DNA from: Gilvibacter sediminis | Lineage (GTDB): Bacteria > Bacteroidota > Bacteroidia > Flavobacteriales > Flavobacteriaceae | DNA length: 64,000 nt | Assembly: GCF_028561565.1 (NCBI RefSeq) | Contig: NZ_JAQQTE010000002.1 | Span: 1-64,000, forward strand | Direction: 5' to 3' | Shown here: positions 14,789 to 23,734 of the stretch, one piece after another | Layout of the letters: each line of letters begins with the position of its first letter | How positions within the stretch are numbered: the first letter of the stretch is position 1 | The notes under the pieces: model-generated | The model's input: only the letters and a program-made list of their open reading frames with translations | The model's database searches: none | What the model was told of the DNA's origin: nothing | Made by a program: the position numbers and the translations under genes

Positions 14789-15006
14789 GTTTTTAATTGT
14801 TCTGATTGATAGTAGTTGATGGCCTCAGGCAGTTGACAATTACCTCAAAATGAATCAAGGAAATATTCCCAAGGCTCCTTAAAGTTAATTAAAGCCCCTG
14901 AATATTTGAGAATTAGCTTCTGATTTTTTGATAGCTGATGCCTTAAAGCAGCTCCATCTAAGTTGATTTGAAATTTTATTAACTTCATCCTTCAACTACC
15001 TAAACA

Positions 15007-15645
15007 ATGACCACCCAATCCCGATCTTTGCGTTTTGGCCTTGTGATCATGGCCCTTTTGGCCATTTCCACAGGCTTGTATCCTTTCATATTTGCTTTTG
15101 CCAAAGGAGCTCAAGGGCTCTTTACCACCAAACCGGAAGCCTTACTACAAACCTCTTGGTATGTACCCATGTTCATGGTGCACGTTCTTTTGGGTGCAGT
15201 AGCGATAATTGCCGGAAGTACGCAATTCTTTGAGTCTTGGCAACGCTCTTATTTAAAGCTTCACAGAACCCTAGGCAAGATCTACGTGCTTACGGTTATC
15301 CCAAGCGGCCTAGCGGGTTTTGTCGCCGGGTTTTACGCCACCGGAGCTTGGTATTCTAAGGCAGGTTTTATTTGCCTGGCGATTGGTTGGATCTTTACCA
15401 CTGTGGTCGCTTATACGAGTATTAGAAAGAAAGAGATCAATAAGCACAAACGCTGGATGATGCGCAGCTACGCCTTTTGTTTTGCCTTTGTGACCTTTAG
15501 AATTTACTTAGGATTGGGAGCGGCGTTGGGAATTCCTTTTGATGAATATTACTCCTACCTGTCCTTTCTGTGCTGGGTGCCCAATATTATCTTTATTGAG
15601 TGGCGAATCAAACGGCTAGGTCGTCTTCAAGGATCTCCTCTGTAG
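15007..15645 (+). CDS. DUF2306 membrane protein
   Basis: A 212-residue protein with about five hydrophobic segments and the conserved LHRTLGKIYVL motif (about residues 91-101), typical of DUF2306. The His/Arg pattern has led to suggestions of a cytochrome-like or proton-coupled function, which is unproven. The last 38 nt overlap the end of the convergent trkH gene, and both reading frames are well supported by homology-type motifs, so the overlap appears real. Confidence 0.8.
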   Translation: MTTQSRSLRFGLVIMALLAISTGLYPFIFAFAKGAQGLFTTKPEALLQTSWYVPMFMVHVLLGAVAIIAGSTQFFESWQRSYLKLHRTLGKIYVLTVIPSGLAGFVAGFYATGAWYSKAGFICLAIGWIFTTVVAYTSIRKKEINKHKRWMMRSYAFCFAFVTFRIYLGLGAALGIPFDEYYSYLSFLCWVPNIIFIEWRIKRLGRLQGSPL

Positions 15646-16960
15646 TAATTGATTTACGCTCCAATAGCGCGAATCCAAAGGTTAACACACCAACACGTCC
15701 TATAAACATGAGCAAAATGACCAAGACCTTTCCAACTGTGGATAAGTCCGCGGTTATTCCCGTGCTCAGTCCTACCGTTCCTAAGGAAGAAGCTACTTCA
15801 AAAAGGATGTCCTGAAATTCAAAAGTCTCCGTAAAACTCAGCAGAAAGGAAAAAAGAAAGATCACGCTGGTATATAAGATGAAGGTCGATGTAGCCACGT
15901 ACAAACGCTCAAAAGGAATGGTTCTTTTCATAAAGCTGATCCTAGACTGGCCAACCAATCGACTTTTTAAGATCGCTAGCATGGCCGTAAGGGTCGTGAT
16001 CTTTAAACCTCCAGCAGTTCCCGAGGGAGAGGCGCCGATATACATCAAAAACACCACAAATAGCAGTATTGGATTCCACAAGGCTCCAGTATCTAAGGTG
16101 TTGAAACCAACGGTGGTCATGGCCGTCATGGATTGAAAAAAGGCCAACATCAAAGGCGAATCAGACGCGGCAATAAGCGGATCTGTAAAGTAGATCAATA
16201 CGGTTCCTATCAACAATAGTATAACAAAGCCGCAAACTACGATCTTGGTAGTAAAGGAAAGTTTTTCGGAACGTTTGGTTATGCGATACCACAGATCAGT
16301 GATCACAATAAAACCTAAAGAACCCGCTATGGCCAATACAGAGATGATGGTATTGACAAATCCGTTATCACTAAAGCCGACAAAACTATCATTGAACAGG
16401 GCAAATCCTGCAGTACAAAAGGCAGAGACACTATGAAAAACACCAAACCAAATGGCTTGTAAGGTCTGCATGCCGTCTTGTTTAAAGGCGATGTAAAAGC
16501 AAATGGCTCCAATGATCTCCATAAAGAGTGTAAAGAGAATCACACTTTTGATGAAGTCACTGATCTTAATGGTTTTGGGCAGGGTAAATTCTGCACCAAT
16601 GACTTTTTTATGCCAATGGGTGATGCGCTTGGTGGTGAACAACAGGAAATATGTGGTCAAGGTCATATAGCCAATACCTCCTACTTGAATGAGCAATAGA
16701 ATTATGAACTGCCCAAAAAAGTTGTACGCGTCAAAAATGCTGACGGTCACCAGTCCGGTAGTAGACACTGCAGATGTGGCTATGAACAGGCTGTCTAAAA
16801 TAGATACATCTGTTTTGTGAAAGATGGGCAAGGCCAACAGACCAAAGCCGATAAGGGTGTATAAAAAGAAGCCCCAAACCAGATTCATTTGAGGGGATTT
16901 GCTGATCTGAAAGCGTTGATATGCCTTAGAAAGCCTTTGGAATAAAGATTGTTTTGCCAT
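15608..16960 (-). CDS. trkH: TrkH/KtrB-type potassium transporter
   Basis: A 450-residue membrane protein. The four pore loops that form the selectivity filter are visible: STTGLVTV, FCTAGFALF, MTTVGFN and GTVGLSTG. Its size fits the short KtrB/TrkH type. It moves K+ (with Na+ or H+ coupling) across the inner membrane and normally needs a cytoplasmic TrkA/KtrA subunit, which is not encoded next to it. A DUF5995 gene lies 57 nt upstream on the same strand. Its 3' end overlaps the DUF2306 gene by 38 nt. Confidence 0.9.
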   Translation of the reverse strand: MAKQSLFQRLSKAYQRFQISKSPQMNLVWGFFLYTLIGFGLLALPIFHKTDVSILDSLFIATSAVSTTGLVTVSIFDAYNFFGQFIILLLIQVGGIGYMTLTTYFLLFTTKRITHWHKKVIGAEFTLPKTIKISDFIKSVILFTLFMEIIGAICFYIAFKQDGMQTLQAIWFGVFHSVSAFCTAGFALFNDSFVGFSDNGFVNTIISVLAIAGSLGFIVITDLWYRITKRSEKLSFTTKIVVCGFVILLLIGTVLIYFTDPLIAASDSPLMLAFFQSMTAMTTVGFNTLDTGALWNPILLFVVFLMYIGASPSGTAGGLKITTLTAMLAILKSRLVGQSRISFMKRTIPFERLYVATSTFILYTSVIFLFSFLLSFTETFEFQDILFEVASSLGTVGLSTGITADLSTVGKVLVILLMFIGRVGVLTFGFALLERKSITTEEILEDDLAV

Positions 16961-17017
16961 AGATCGGCAGCTTGTTACCGTCTTTCAAAAATACGCTTTT
17001 CCTTGCGGTTCGTGATT

Positions 17018-17773
17018 CTAGTCTAACAGATCTTTGATTTTTTGCGCTACAGATCCGTGCTCGCTGATCCTGATGATCCAAAATATAAAGCGCTCTACCC
17101 TTCCTGGTCTAATTAGGCTGCGGCCTAGTTTTTCGATCTTCAAATCGCGAGTCACTATTTCCTGATCCCAAGCCGCTCCTTGAAGCACTACCATTTCATT
17201 CGAATACTTCCAGGCACCTTCACGCGCTATAGACATGCTGAAGTTTACCAAGAAATCATCTACGTTCTTGGTTTTACGCAGAATCCAGAGAAGCGTTGGC
17301 CAAATTCGCGCCAAACTGTCCTGCACTTCCGTGAGCAGTTCTCCCAGCACCTCATTGATCTTGTTGAAATCATTCTCCAGACTGGCAATACTTGCCGGAT
17401 CTGTGATCTGGGCTGCGGCGATGCCTAAGTCCAAATTGATATGCGCATTCATGCCTGCCAACAGATGTTGTAAGACAATGATTTTATTGTCTACAGTTGC
17501 ATCAAAGGCTACCTGCCAGGACTTAGTTGGCTTTTCACCACTTTTATATTGCTGATAAGCATCGATATACCGATTGGCAAAGACCACGTCCAAGCGCTCC
17601 ATTCTCGGGTTGTCATCAAAAAAACCGGCATCGATCTTTTCTTTGACCCGCTGGGTCACTTTAAGGTAAAGGGCTGCGAAATATCCGAGGGCATCTTCTT
17701 GTGCTATAGCTGTATCGACTATGTTTTGCAAATCATCTATAACAGCATCAATGGTGGTAGCACCCATAAACAA
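17018..17773 (-). CDS. DUF5995 family protein
   Basis: A 251-residue soluble, mainly helical protein. The segments NRYIDAYQQY (about 90) and LAGMNAHINLDLGIAAA (about 129-145) match DUF5995, whose conserved His/Asn/Asp pattern hints at a metal or ligand site. Function is unknown. Met3 is an alternative start. It lies 57 nt upstream of trkH in the same direction and could be co-transcribed with it. Confidence 0.75.
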   Translation of the reverse strand: MFMGATTIDAVIDDLQNIVDTAIAQEDALGYFAALYLKVTQRVKEKIDAGFFDDNPRMERLDVVFANRYIDAYQQYKSGEKPTKSWQVAFDATVDNKIIVLQHLLAGMNAHINLDLGIAAAQITDPASIASLENDFNKINEVLGELLTEVQDSLARIWPTLLWILRKTKNVDDFLVNFSMSIAREGAWKYSNEMVVLQGAAWDQEIVTRDLKIEKLGRSLIRPGRVERFIFWIIRISEHGSVAQKIKDLLD

Positions 17774-17835
17774 ACAGGTTTTGGTTATTAGTTAGGGGGA
17801 GCTTTACGAAGATACTAGGCCTGGAGCAGAATCCC

Positions 17836-18285
17836 TTACTCGATCTTTACATAATTTTCAGCGAAGGTCAGATTTCCTTGATCGTCATAGGCGATCTGGC
17901 TGTAGGTATCATTATCCATATCTAAACGAAAACTAAACTCGCGAATGGTATCCAAGGCCTTCATCATTTCTTTAGAACCGTATTCAATATATTCGATGAG
18001 CATACCGTCTTTGACCTCATAGGTTCCGTAACCAAACCAGTCGTTGGAATCTGTTGCGTCAAAGCGGGTCCACATGATGTGGCCTTTACTGTAGATCTTC
18101 ACTTGCCTATATCCGTTCAGGTTGTAAATAGTATCTGTGACCAGATCATTTTCATACATGGTTTGGTGCTTTAGTTCCCAAACTCCGCGTAATGATTTTT
18201 CAAGATCTGTGTCATTGTTAGTGCGCGTAGACATAAAAACTAGGCCGCACAAGGCTGTGGCAAAAAGGATAGTTAGTTTTTTCAT
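17836..18285 (-). CDS. Small exported lipocalin-like protein
   Basis: A 149-residue protein with an N-terminal signal (residues 1-20, FATALCGLVFMS). The mature part begins LRGVWELKHQ, a G-x-W opening typical of lipocalin-like beta-barrels, followed by about eight strands. The same type is frequent in Flavobacteriia as membrane or secreted proteins of unknown function. It lies 62 nt upstream of the DUF5995 gene on the same strand. Confidence 0.6.
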   Translation of the reverse strand: MKKLTILFATALCGLVFMSTRTNNDTDLEKSLRGVWELKHQTMYENDLVTDTIYNLNGYRQVKIYSKGHIMWTRFDATDSNDWFGYGTYEVKDGMLIEYIEYGSKEMMKALDTIREFSFRLDMDNDTYSQIAYDDQGNLTFAENYVKIE

Positions 18286-18442
18286 AATGTCGTATTAGTT
18301 GATAATGAAGCGGTTAACATTTTTAAGTTACGAATTTTTTTTGACTTGCCGAATTTGTAAAGGTGCTTTAGGTCTCTAAAAAATAGCCAGCATCCTTTTC
18401 AAAATTTCCATAAAGCATATGCGGTAAAATATTCGTAAATTG

Positions 18443-18450
18443 TATATTTG
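18443..18450 (+). promoter_or_regulatory. Promoter -7 box of the tRNA-Arg gene
   Basis: TATATTTG matches the Bacteroidota TAnnTTTG box exactly and lies 15 nt before the tRNA. A -33 TTG at the expected distance is not obvious. Confidence 0.65.
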
Positions 18451-18464
18451 CGCCCTAGTTATCC

Positions 18465-18538
18465 GGTCGCGTAGCTCAGCTGGATAGAGCATCTGCCTTC
18501 TAAGCAGACGGTCACAGGTTCGAATCCTGTCGCGATCA
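18465..18538 (+). tRNA. tRNA-Arg (anticodon TCT)
   Basis: A complete cloverleaf of 74 nt. The acceptor stem GGTCGCG pairs with CGCGATC (one G-T pair) and the discriminator is A. The anticodon stem is TCTGC/GCAGA with loop CTTCTAA, giving anticodon TCT, and the T arm is ACAGG-TTCGAAT-CCTGT. The CCA end is not encoded. It reads AGA and AGG codons. It stands alone, followed by a terminator. Confidence 0.97.
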
Positions 18539-18550
18539 CTTAAAGCGCAA

Positions 18551-18585
18551 ACCCTTGCAGAAAATGCAAGGGTTTTCTTTTTGCA
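18551..18585 (+). terminator. Terminator after tRNA-Arg
   Basis: A perfect 9-bp stem ACCCTTGCA/TGCAAGGGT with a short loop, followed by TTTTCTTTTT. Confidence 0.85.
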
Positions 18586-19341
18586 GTAACGTCAAGTGCT
18601 TGCACTTGTAAGTGGGTGCAAAGAGAAAACCATGCGAGCGAAGCTTGCATAGGTTTGCATTTTCTGGTGGGATGGTAAAGGATCACAAGGCGAAGCCGAG
18701 TAATCCTGCCCTAAATCTATCGAGCACAAAACCACATACTTCGAGTGTGGATTTATATTTAAGAGCAAACCAAGCTTGCTTGTGTTTGCGAATAAATGGA
18801 AAACAAAGCGGCGCAGCCGTGTGGTTTTGTATTTGCAGTCAGCTTTAGAAAGGCATCATTGAGCGAAGCGAAGTAATCCTCAATGTCATCTCGATACAAT
18901 TTGCTGCGCAAATCACTCGATGACCGTAAACGGTTTGCATTTTCTGGTGTGATGGTAAAGGATCACGAGGCGAAGCCGAGTAATACGTTAGTGATAACAG
19001 AGCGTGGCGAAGTAATCCTCAATGTCATCTCGATACAATTTGCTGCGCAAATCACTCGATGACCGTAAACGGTTTGCATTTTCTGGTGGGATGGTAAAGG
19101 ATCACGAGGCGAAGCCGAGTAATCCGTTAGTGATAGCAGAACGTAGCGAAGTAATCCTCAATGTCATCTCGATAAAATTTGCTACGCAAATCACTCGATG
19201 ACCGTAACGATTCTCCCCGAACGCCAGCGATTGCAGCGGCATCCTTTTGGCGGAAGGCAATGACAGCCAAAAGATACAGCGGAAAGCGCGGTCCTTCGAA
19301 GCTTCAGCGAAGAAGGAGGCGCCCAAATAAACCAATGAACA
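18586..19341. repeat. Non-coding repeat region with 139-bp tandem units
   Basis: No gene is credible in this 756-bp stretch. The word AAGTAATCCT opens units at 18871, 19010 and 19149, a period of exactly 139 bp. The first two units are nearly identical, and the third is complete to about 19210 and then diverges. A degenerate partial copy lies at 18652-18706. Each unit contains small palindromes, such as ATTTGC-TGC-GCAAAT and ACCGTAAACGGT, and the hairpin GGC-GAA-GCC. The short open frames here are only by-products of the repeat. Confidence 0.85.
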
Positions 19342-19373
19342 GACCCGCCTACCCCCAGTAAGCGGGTCTTTTC
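19342..19373 (+). terminator. Terminator-like hairpin at the end of the repeat region
   Basis: Stem GACCCGC (19342-19348) and GCGGGTC (19362-19368) followed by TTTT on the plus strand. It faces the end of the convergent CBS gene. Confidence 0.65.
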
Positions 19374-19397
19374 ATCTGATCAACTAGTGGCAACGGC

Positions 19398-19820
19398 TTA
19401 GTTGTACTGCTCGATCAGATAGTCGATAAGGTCCGTAGTGGTTACAATTCCTGTCAAATGCTCACCGTCCATAACGGGTAAGGCGTGAAATTGATTTTTG
19501 GCCAACCGCTGGGCCACTTCTTGAATGGTATCCGTCTTTTGGACCGTCTCAACATTCCGCGTCATCACTTGTTCAATGGTCAAAGCATCATACATTGCTG
19601 TGGTGAGGCTTTCGCCATCCATGGTATTGACAAAGCTGATCTTCTGTAGATCGGTCTTAGATAGCATCCCGACTACCTTATTACCACTAACTACAGGCAC
19701 GTGGCGGAAATTTTCTTCCTCGATCAACGACTTAACATCATACAAGGTATTGCTGTGATTGACAGTTTTGATATTTGGTGTCATGATCTTGGATACAGGC
19801 TCTCTTTTCTTCATAGTCAT
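19398..19820 (-). CDS. Two-CBS-domain protein
   Basis: A 140-residue protein made of two CBS motifs, at about residues 9-60 and 82-138 (MTPNIKTV...HVPVVSGNKVVGMLSKTDL and MTRNVETV...HALPVMDGEHLTGIVTTTDL). CBS pairs bind adenosine nucleotides and act as energy sensors, but the partner of a stand-alone protein like this is unknown. Met1 or Met3 may be the start. A minus-strand box TAGCTTTG (complement of 19840-19847) lies about 20 nt upstream and is probably its promoter. Confidence 0.85.
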   Translation of the reverse strand: MTMKKREPVSKIMTPNIKTVNHSNTLYDVKSLIEEENFRHVPVVSGNKVVGMLSKTDLQKISFVNTMDGESLTTAMYDALTIEQVMTRNVETVQKTDTIQEVAQRLAKNQFHALPVMDGEHLTGIVTTTDLIDYLIEQYN

Positions 19821-19961
19821 AATTGCTAAGGTTATACCTCAAAGCTAGTCATGAAGCCTTAGTATTTCTATGACCATTATCATCTCTGATAGCTTTATAG
19901 ATAAATTTTGTTTAATCTTTAACATTTTTAGTTAAACAAAAAACTATCTTTACTAAAAATA

Positions 19962-20426
19962 ATGCTGATGAAAACTACAATGCTAGGCAGCTCAGCCCTC
20001 TTAGAACGACCTACGGCACTTAAAACTGCGATTATTAGACGCGAGCACTTCAATGCGGCACACCGTTTGCATAATCCTAATTGGAGTGAAGCCAAGAATC
20101 AAGCGATATTTGGCAAGTGTAATAATCCGCACTACCACGGTCACAATTATGAATTAGAAGTAAAAGTCATTGGATACTGCGACCCAGAGACTGGATATGT
20201 GATGGACGCTAAAGTACTATCAGACCTCATCAAAGAGCAAATTTTGGAGCGGTTCGATCACAAAAATCTCAACCTGGAAGTCTCAGAATTCAGCAACCTC
20301 AACCCTACTGCAGAAAACATTGCACGTGTGATTTACGAGTTGCTAAAAGTTCAACTGCCTTTAGATACTGAATTAAAAATCACCCTTTACGAAACACCGA
20401 GAAATTATGTTGAATACCCTTATTAA
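19962..20426 (+). CDS. 6-pyruvoyl-tetrahydropterin synthase / QueD family enzyme
   Basis: A 154-residue enzyme. The zinc ligands are visible as His in FNAAHRL and the pair in YHGHNYELEV, with the catalytic Cys in FGKCNNP and a later Asp-His (ERFDHKN). The CNNPxxHGHNY form is closer to PTPS than to E. coli QueD, but the family covers both 6-pyruvoyl-tetrahydropterin and 6-carboxy-tetrahydropterin synthesis, and sequence alone does not decide. It overlaps folE, the enzyme that supplies its substrate, by 20 nt. A near-consensus promoter box TATCTTTA is at 19945-19952. The N-terminus is about 20 residues longer than usual. Confidence 0.85.
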   Translation: MLMKTTMLGSSALLERPTALKTAIIRREHFNAAHRLHNPNWSEAKNQAIFGKCNNPHYHGHNYELEVKVIGYCDPETGYVMDAKVLSDLIKEQILERFDHKNLNLEVSEFSNLNPTAENIARVIYELLKVQLPLDTELKITLYETPRNYVEYPY

Positions 20427-21093
20427 TGGTCATAAACTTAATGGCTTCTCTACCGAAGAAATTGGTGACGATCACCTGTATACAGGAATAGAAACCCCTA
20501 TGCGCGAGGATGCTTTTGCGCTTTCTGATGAAGAAAAAAAAGAGCAAATTGCTGGTCTATTTGGTCAGATCATGGATGTGATGGGTCTGGACCTTACAGA
20601 CGATTCACTTAAAGGCACACCAGATCGTGTTGCTAAAATGTATATCGAAGAGATCTTCAGCGGACTCAACCCTAAGAATAAACCGCGCGTTGCGCTATTC
20701 GATAATAAATACCAGTACAATCAGATGTTGGTGGAAAAGAACATCAGCTTCTACTCCAACTGTGAGCACCACTTTGTTCCTATTGTGGGGAAAGCGCATG
20801 TAGCATACATCTCTTCTGGAAAGGTCATTGGTCTTTCTAAGCTGAATCGAATTGTACAGTATTACGCCAAACGTCCACAGGTACAAGAGCGTTTGACCAA
20901 TCAGATCGCAAGAGAATTGGTCACTGCTTTGGATACTAAGGATGTAGCGGTGATCATAGATGCTAAACACCTTTGCGTGTCTTCACGCGGTGTTAAGGAC
21001 GATACTTCCTCTACCGTGACTTCTTATTACGGCGGAGCATTTAACAGTCCTGAGCGCATCGCCGAATTGCAGAATTACATTCAGGGACTATAA
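20407..21093 (+). CDS. folE: GTP cyclohydrolase I
   Basis: A 228-residue enzyme that converts GTP to 7,8-dihydroneopterin triphosphate, the first step to folate, tetrahydropterins and queuosine. The zinc and catalytic residues are visible in CEHHFVP (about 119-125) and HLCVSSRGV (about 189-197). The extra 40 residues at the N-terminus are typical of the family. The start overlaps the preceding pterin gene by 20 nt, indicating translational coupling. A carbinolamine dehydratase gene is present separately at 37803. Confidence 0.95.
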   Translation: MLNTLINGHKLNGFSTEEIGDDHLYTGIETPMREDAFALSDEEKKEQIAGLFGQIMDVMGLDLTDDSLKGTPDRVAKMYIEEIFSGLNPKNKPRVALFDNKYQYNQMLVEKNISFYSNCEHHFVPIVGKAHVAYISSGKVIGLSKLNRIVQYYAKRPQVQERLTNQIARELVTALDTKDVAVIIDAKHLCVSSRGVKDDTSSTVTSYYGGAFNSPERIAELQNYIQGL

Positions 21094-21126
21094 GCACTTA
21101 AAACCCGATTTTGCTACCTTTACCTT

Positions 21127-21543
21127 ATGGAAGCGAAGAAACCGGACAACGTAGTATATAATGAAGAAGAGCAGCGTTACGACGCTGCTCTTAAACCATA
21201 TGCCACCAACGTGGGAGCTCCAGCCATTACTGCTGCCGATAACTCCGGGTGGAAACTCAGCAGCGTCAAAACCGTCAATGAGCGTTTTCAAGCTAAGTTT
21301 GAAGACATACACAGACAATACCAAGAACTTACAGAGCAGTACGAGCGCAATCAGCTTGTTTACAACGCTAAGTTTAATTTTACGCCTCAGTTAGGGCAAA
21401 CCTATCACCTATACCGAGATAAGCACCTACAGCCCTTCTTATCCATTATAGGACCTACGGAATGTAACTTTGATTATGTAGGCAGCTACCGCATCAATGC
21501 TGATAAAATGTGGGAAGAAGTAGCTCAGGCAGCTTCTGAATAA
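21127..21543 (+). CDS. DUF2452 family protein
   Basis: A 138-residue soluble protein. The segments KPDNVVYNEEEQRYDAALKPY and NFTPQLGQTYHLYRD match DUF2452, a family of unknown function known to me from Flavobacteriia and other bacteria. It lies 33 nt after folE in the same direction and may be the last gene of that operon. It converges with the 7TM-HD gene with a 3-nt gap. Confidence 0.75.
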   Translation: MEAKKPDNVVYNEEEQRYDAALKPYATNVGAPAITAADNSGWKLSSVKTVNERFQAKFEDIHRQYQELTEQYERNQLVYNAKFNFTPQLGQTYHLYRDKHLQPFLSIIGPTECNFDYVGSYRINADKMWEEVAQAASE

Positions 21544-21546
21544 ACG

Positions 21547-23595
21547 CTATTCTGGATATTCTACTCTTAGGTGGTAGATATTAGAGAGTTTCTTTTTCAA
21601 AACCTTTTTTACCGTTTGAATCTCCTTAAAGGTGATGTTCGCATTTAAGAACTGCCCTTGCTCCATTTGCTTACTGACAATATTCTCCACAAACGCCTCG
21701 ATCTTGGTGTAAGTCGGCTCCTTTAGACTTTTACTCGCGGCCTCTACGCTATCAGCCATCATAAGAATTGCGGTTTCCTTGCTGAAAGGGATTGGTCCGG
21801 GATATCTAAAAGGGGCGTCATCCATTTCATCGCCTTTCTGCTCCTGAGCTTTGCGGTAAAAATAATAAACCAAACTGGTGCCGTGGTGGGTTCTTATAAA
21901 ATCGATCACCCGATCTGGCAGATTGTTCTTTTTCGCGATCTCAATGCCTTTGATCACATGGTCAATAATGATGCGCGCACTTTCTTCTGGCGCCAGATCA
22001 TCGTGAGAGTTGACAGCGGTTGCCTGGTTCTCTGTAAAGTAAGTAGGGTTGGCCATCTTGCCAATATCGTGATAGAGCGCTCCCACACGAATCAACATGG
22101 CGTTGGCCCCGATCTCATTGGCTGCAGCTTCTGCCAGATTGGCTACATTTAATGAATGATGAAACGTTCCGGGCGCTTTATTAGAAAGCTCTTTAAGCAA
22201 TTTGGAATTGGTATCGCTCAGCTCTAAGAGAGAAACATCAGAAACCAATCCGAAAATCTTCTCATAAAAGTAGATCAGTGGATACGACAACAAAGTGGCC
22301 AGACCTGCCAGAATGAAATAACCAAAGGTCAGCTCGTCTAAACTAGTGATCCCACCCTCATGAATAATATTAAAGGCCAAATAACCCAACATATAAATGA
22401 TGGTGATCTGCCCCACAGATATAAAGAGGTTTGCGCGTTTGTAAAGTTCCGAGACCGTAAGTATGGTCACAATCCCGGCAATGATCTGCAGGAACATATA
22501 CTCAAAGCTGTTCGGAACAATAAATCCTAAAAGCAGCACGGTAAGCACATGCACAAACAAGCCCAACCGCGGATCAAAAAAGGCCTTGAGGATTAGCGGC
22601 AACACACAAAGCGGTACTACGTATACATACTTAGGGTCGTATTTAACCACCAAAGTGGTAAGCAGTACCATCAACACTACATTGAAGAAGATAAAGGTGA
22701 CTTTGGTATTGTTGGCAAAGATCTCTTGGCGGTACTTTCGTAAAAAGAGCAAGAGCATCATAAGCGCTAAGGAAACCAGTAATGCGTATCCAAAAACGAT
22801 CCAATTGTAGTTGGACTTGGTCCAAACCTGGCTCTCGTACTCCATCCGGAGCGATTCCAGAATCTGATACTTCTCGCCTTCTACCACCTCTCCTCTCGCA
22901 ATGATACGCCGGTCTGCCTCAACAATTCCTTTGGTGGGAGAAATCCCGGCCAAAGCCTCTTCTAGGGTGGTTTCTGTAAAGCGTTTGTTATAACTGATAT
23001 TGGCCTCAAAGATGCCTGATAAGGCATTTAAGAGTTGGCCTGCATCGGCGGCGTATACGCTAGAGGTTATTTCTTCATTGAGGTAACTGTTGAGCTGATC
23101 CAGCATCATCAAGCGTCCAAAAGCTATGCGAGAACCCTGTGTACCTTCACGGAGAAAGACCATTTTATCATCGGGATAAGGCATGGTCTGTGACAAGACC
23201 CCTGGATTGTATATCTGATCGATTAATGAACTTCCGTAAGTTGTTAAAACCGACAAAGGATAGGTGCTGGTGGAGTCTATATAACTCGCCGTCAATCGAC
23301 TTTCAAAATTTCGACTAACGCGCGGAGCAACGCTCACATCCCGATCAAAATAAGGCGTGATATTGTTTCTGATCTCCTCTTGTTCAAGAGCAATGGCTTC
23401 TGCATTTTTCTTGATGGCGAAGTCAAAAGGCGCATACAGATTCTCATCTTGCCAAACCTGACCTTTCTGATAATCATACTTGAACTTACCCCCTTTGGGA
23501 AAGAGGTAAATGATCAATACCGTAGAAGCCACAAAGAGCACCGCCTTGTAGAGCAGGGATTGATTTCGGTAAAAGTTAAAATTGAATTTTGCCAT
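21547..23595 (-). CDS. 7TM-HD phosphohydrolase (PgpH-like)
   Basis: A 682-residue protein from the ATG at 23595. A longer reading from 23637 would start inside the promoter and is rejected. It has an N-terminal membrane helix at about 9-28, a periplasmic domain to about 260, then seven membrane helices (about 267-450) and a cytoplasmic HD domain with ALYHDIGKMANP (about 520-531). PgpH-type enzymes hydrolyse cyclic di-AMP to pApA and so control osmotic balance and the cell wall. The substrate here is inferred from domain architecture. Confidence 0.85.
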   Translation of the reverse strand: MAKFNFNFYRNQSLLYKAVLFVASTVLIIYLFPKGGKFKYDYQKGQVWQDENLYAPFDFAIKKNAEAIALEQEEIRNNITPYFDRDVSVAPRVSRNFESRLTASYIDSTSTYPLSVLTTYGSSLIDQIYNPGVLSQTMPYPDDKMVFLREGTQGSRIAFGRLMMLDQLNSYLNEEITSSVYAADAGQLLNALSGIFEANISYNKRFTETTLEEALAGISPTKGIVEADRRIIARGEVVEGEKYQILESLRMEYESQVWTKSNYNWIVFGYALLVSLALMMLLLFLRKYRQEIFANNTKVTFIFFNVVLMVLLTTLVVKYDPKYVYVVPLCVLPLILKAFFDPRLGLFVHVLTVLLLGFIVPNSFEYMFLQIIAGIVTILTVSELYKRANLFISVGQITIIYMLGYLAFNIIHEGGITSLDELTFGYFILAGLATLLSYPLIYFYEKIFGLVSDVSLLELSDTNSKLLKELSNKAPGTFHHSLNVANLAEAAANEIGANAMLIRVGALYHDIGKMANPTYFTENQATAVNSHDDLAPEESARIIIDHVIKGIEIAKKNNLPDRVIDFIRTHHGTSLVYYFYRKAQEQKGDEMDDAPFRYPGPIPFSKETAILMMADSVEAASKSLKEPTYTKIEAFVENIVSKQMEQGQFLNANITFKEIQTVKKVLKKKLSNIYHLRVEYPE

Positions 23596-23607
23596 CTTGA
23601 ATTCACC

Positions 23608-23637
23608 CAAAGATACCGATATAATTGGATTTGCCAA
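23608..23637 (-). promoter_or_regulatory. Promoter of the 7TM-HD gene
   Basis: On the minus strand TTG, 19 nt, TATCTTTG. This matches the Bacteroidota promoter consensus with optimal spacing. Transcription should start about 5-10 nt before the ATG at 23595, giving a very short leader. Confidence 0.75.
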
Positions 23638-23672
23638 GCCTATCCAAAGCCAATGACTTGGATGTTAATTGG

Positions 23673-23703
23673 TTGCTGAATCTTTTTAAAAATCGTAGTT
23701 TTG
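23673..23703 (+). promoter_or_regulatory. Promoter of the thiolase gene
   Basis: TTG at 23673-23675, 20 nt, then TAGTTTTG at 23696-23703, about 30 nt before the thiolase ATG. It is a textbook Bacteroidota promoter, back to back with the 7TM-HD promoter. Confidence 0.8.
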
Positions 23704-23734
23704 CAGGACAAAATTAAACACCTAAAAAACTGTT

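Noticed and set aside
18652-19245. CRISPR array
   Set aside because: The units are 139 bp and nearly identical along their whole length, with no alternation of short repeats and unique spacers, and there are no cas genes.
18612-19361. Short open reading frames in the repeat region after tRNA-Arg
   Set aside because: They follow the repeat period, show no start signals or family features, and exist on both strands.
23596-23637. Earlier start for the 7TM-HD protein
   Set aside because: The extra 14 codons lie exactly on a TTG-N19-TATCTTTG promoter.
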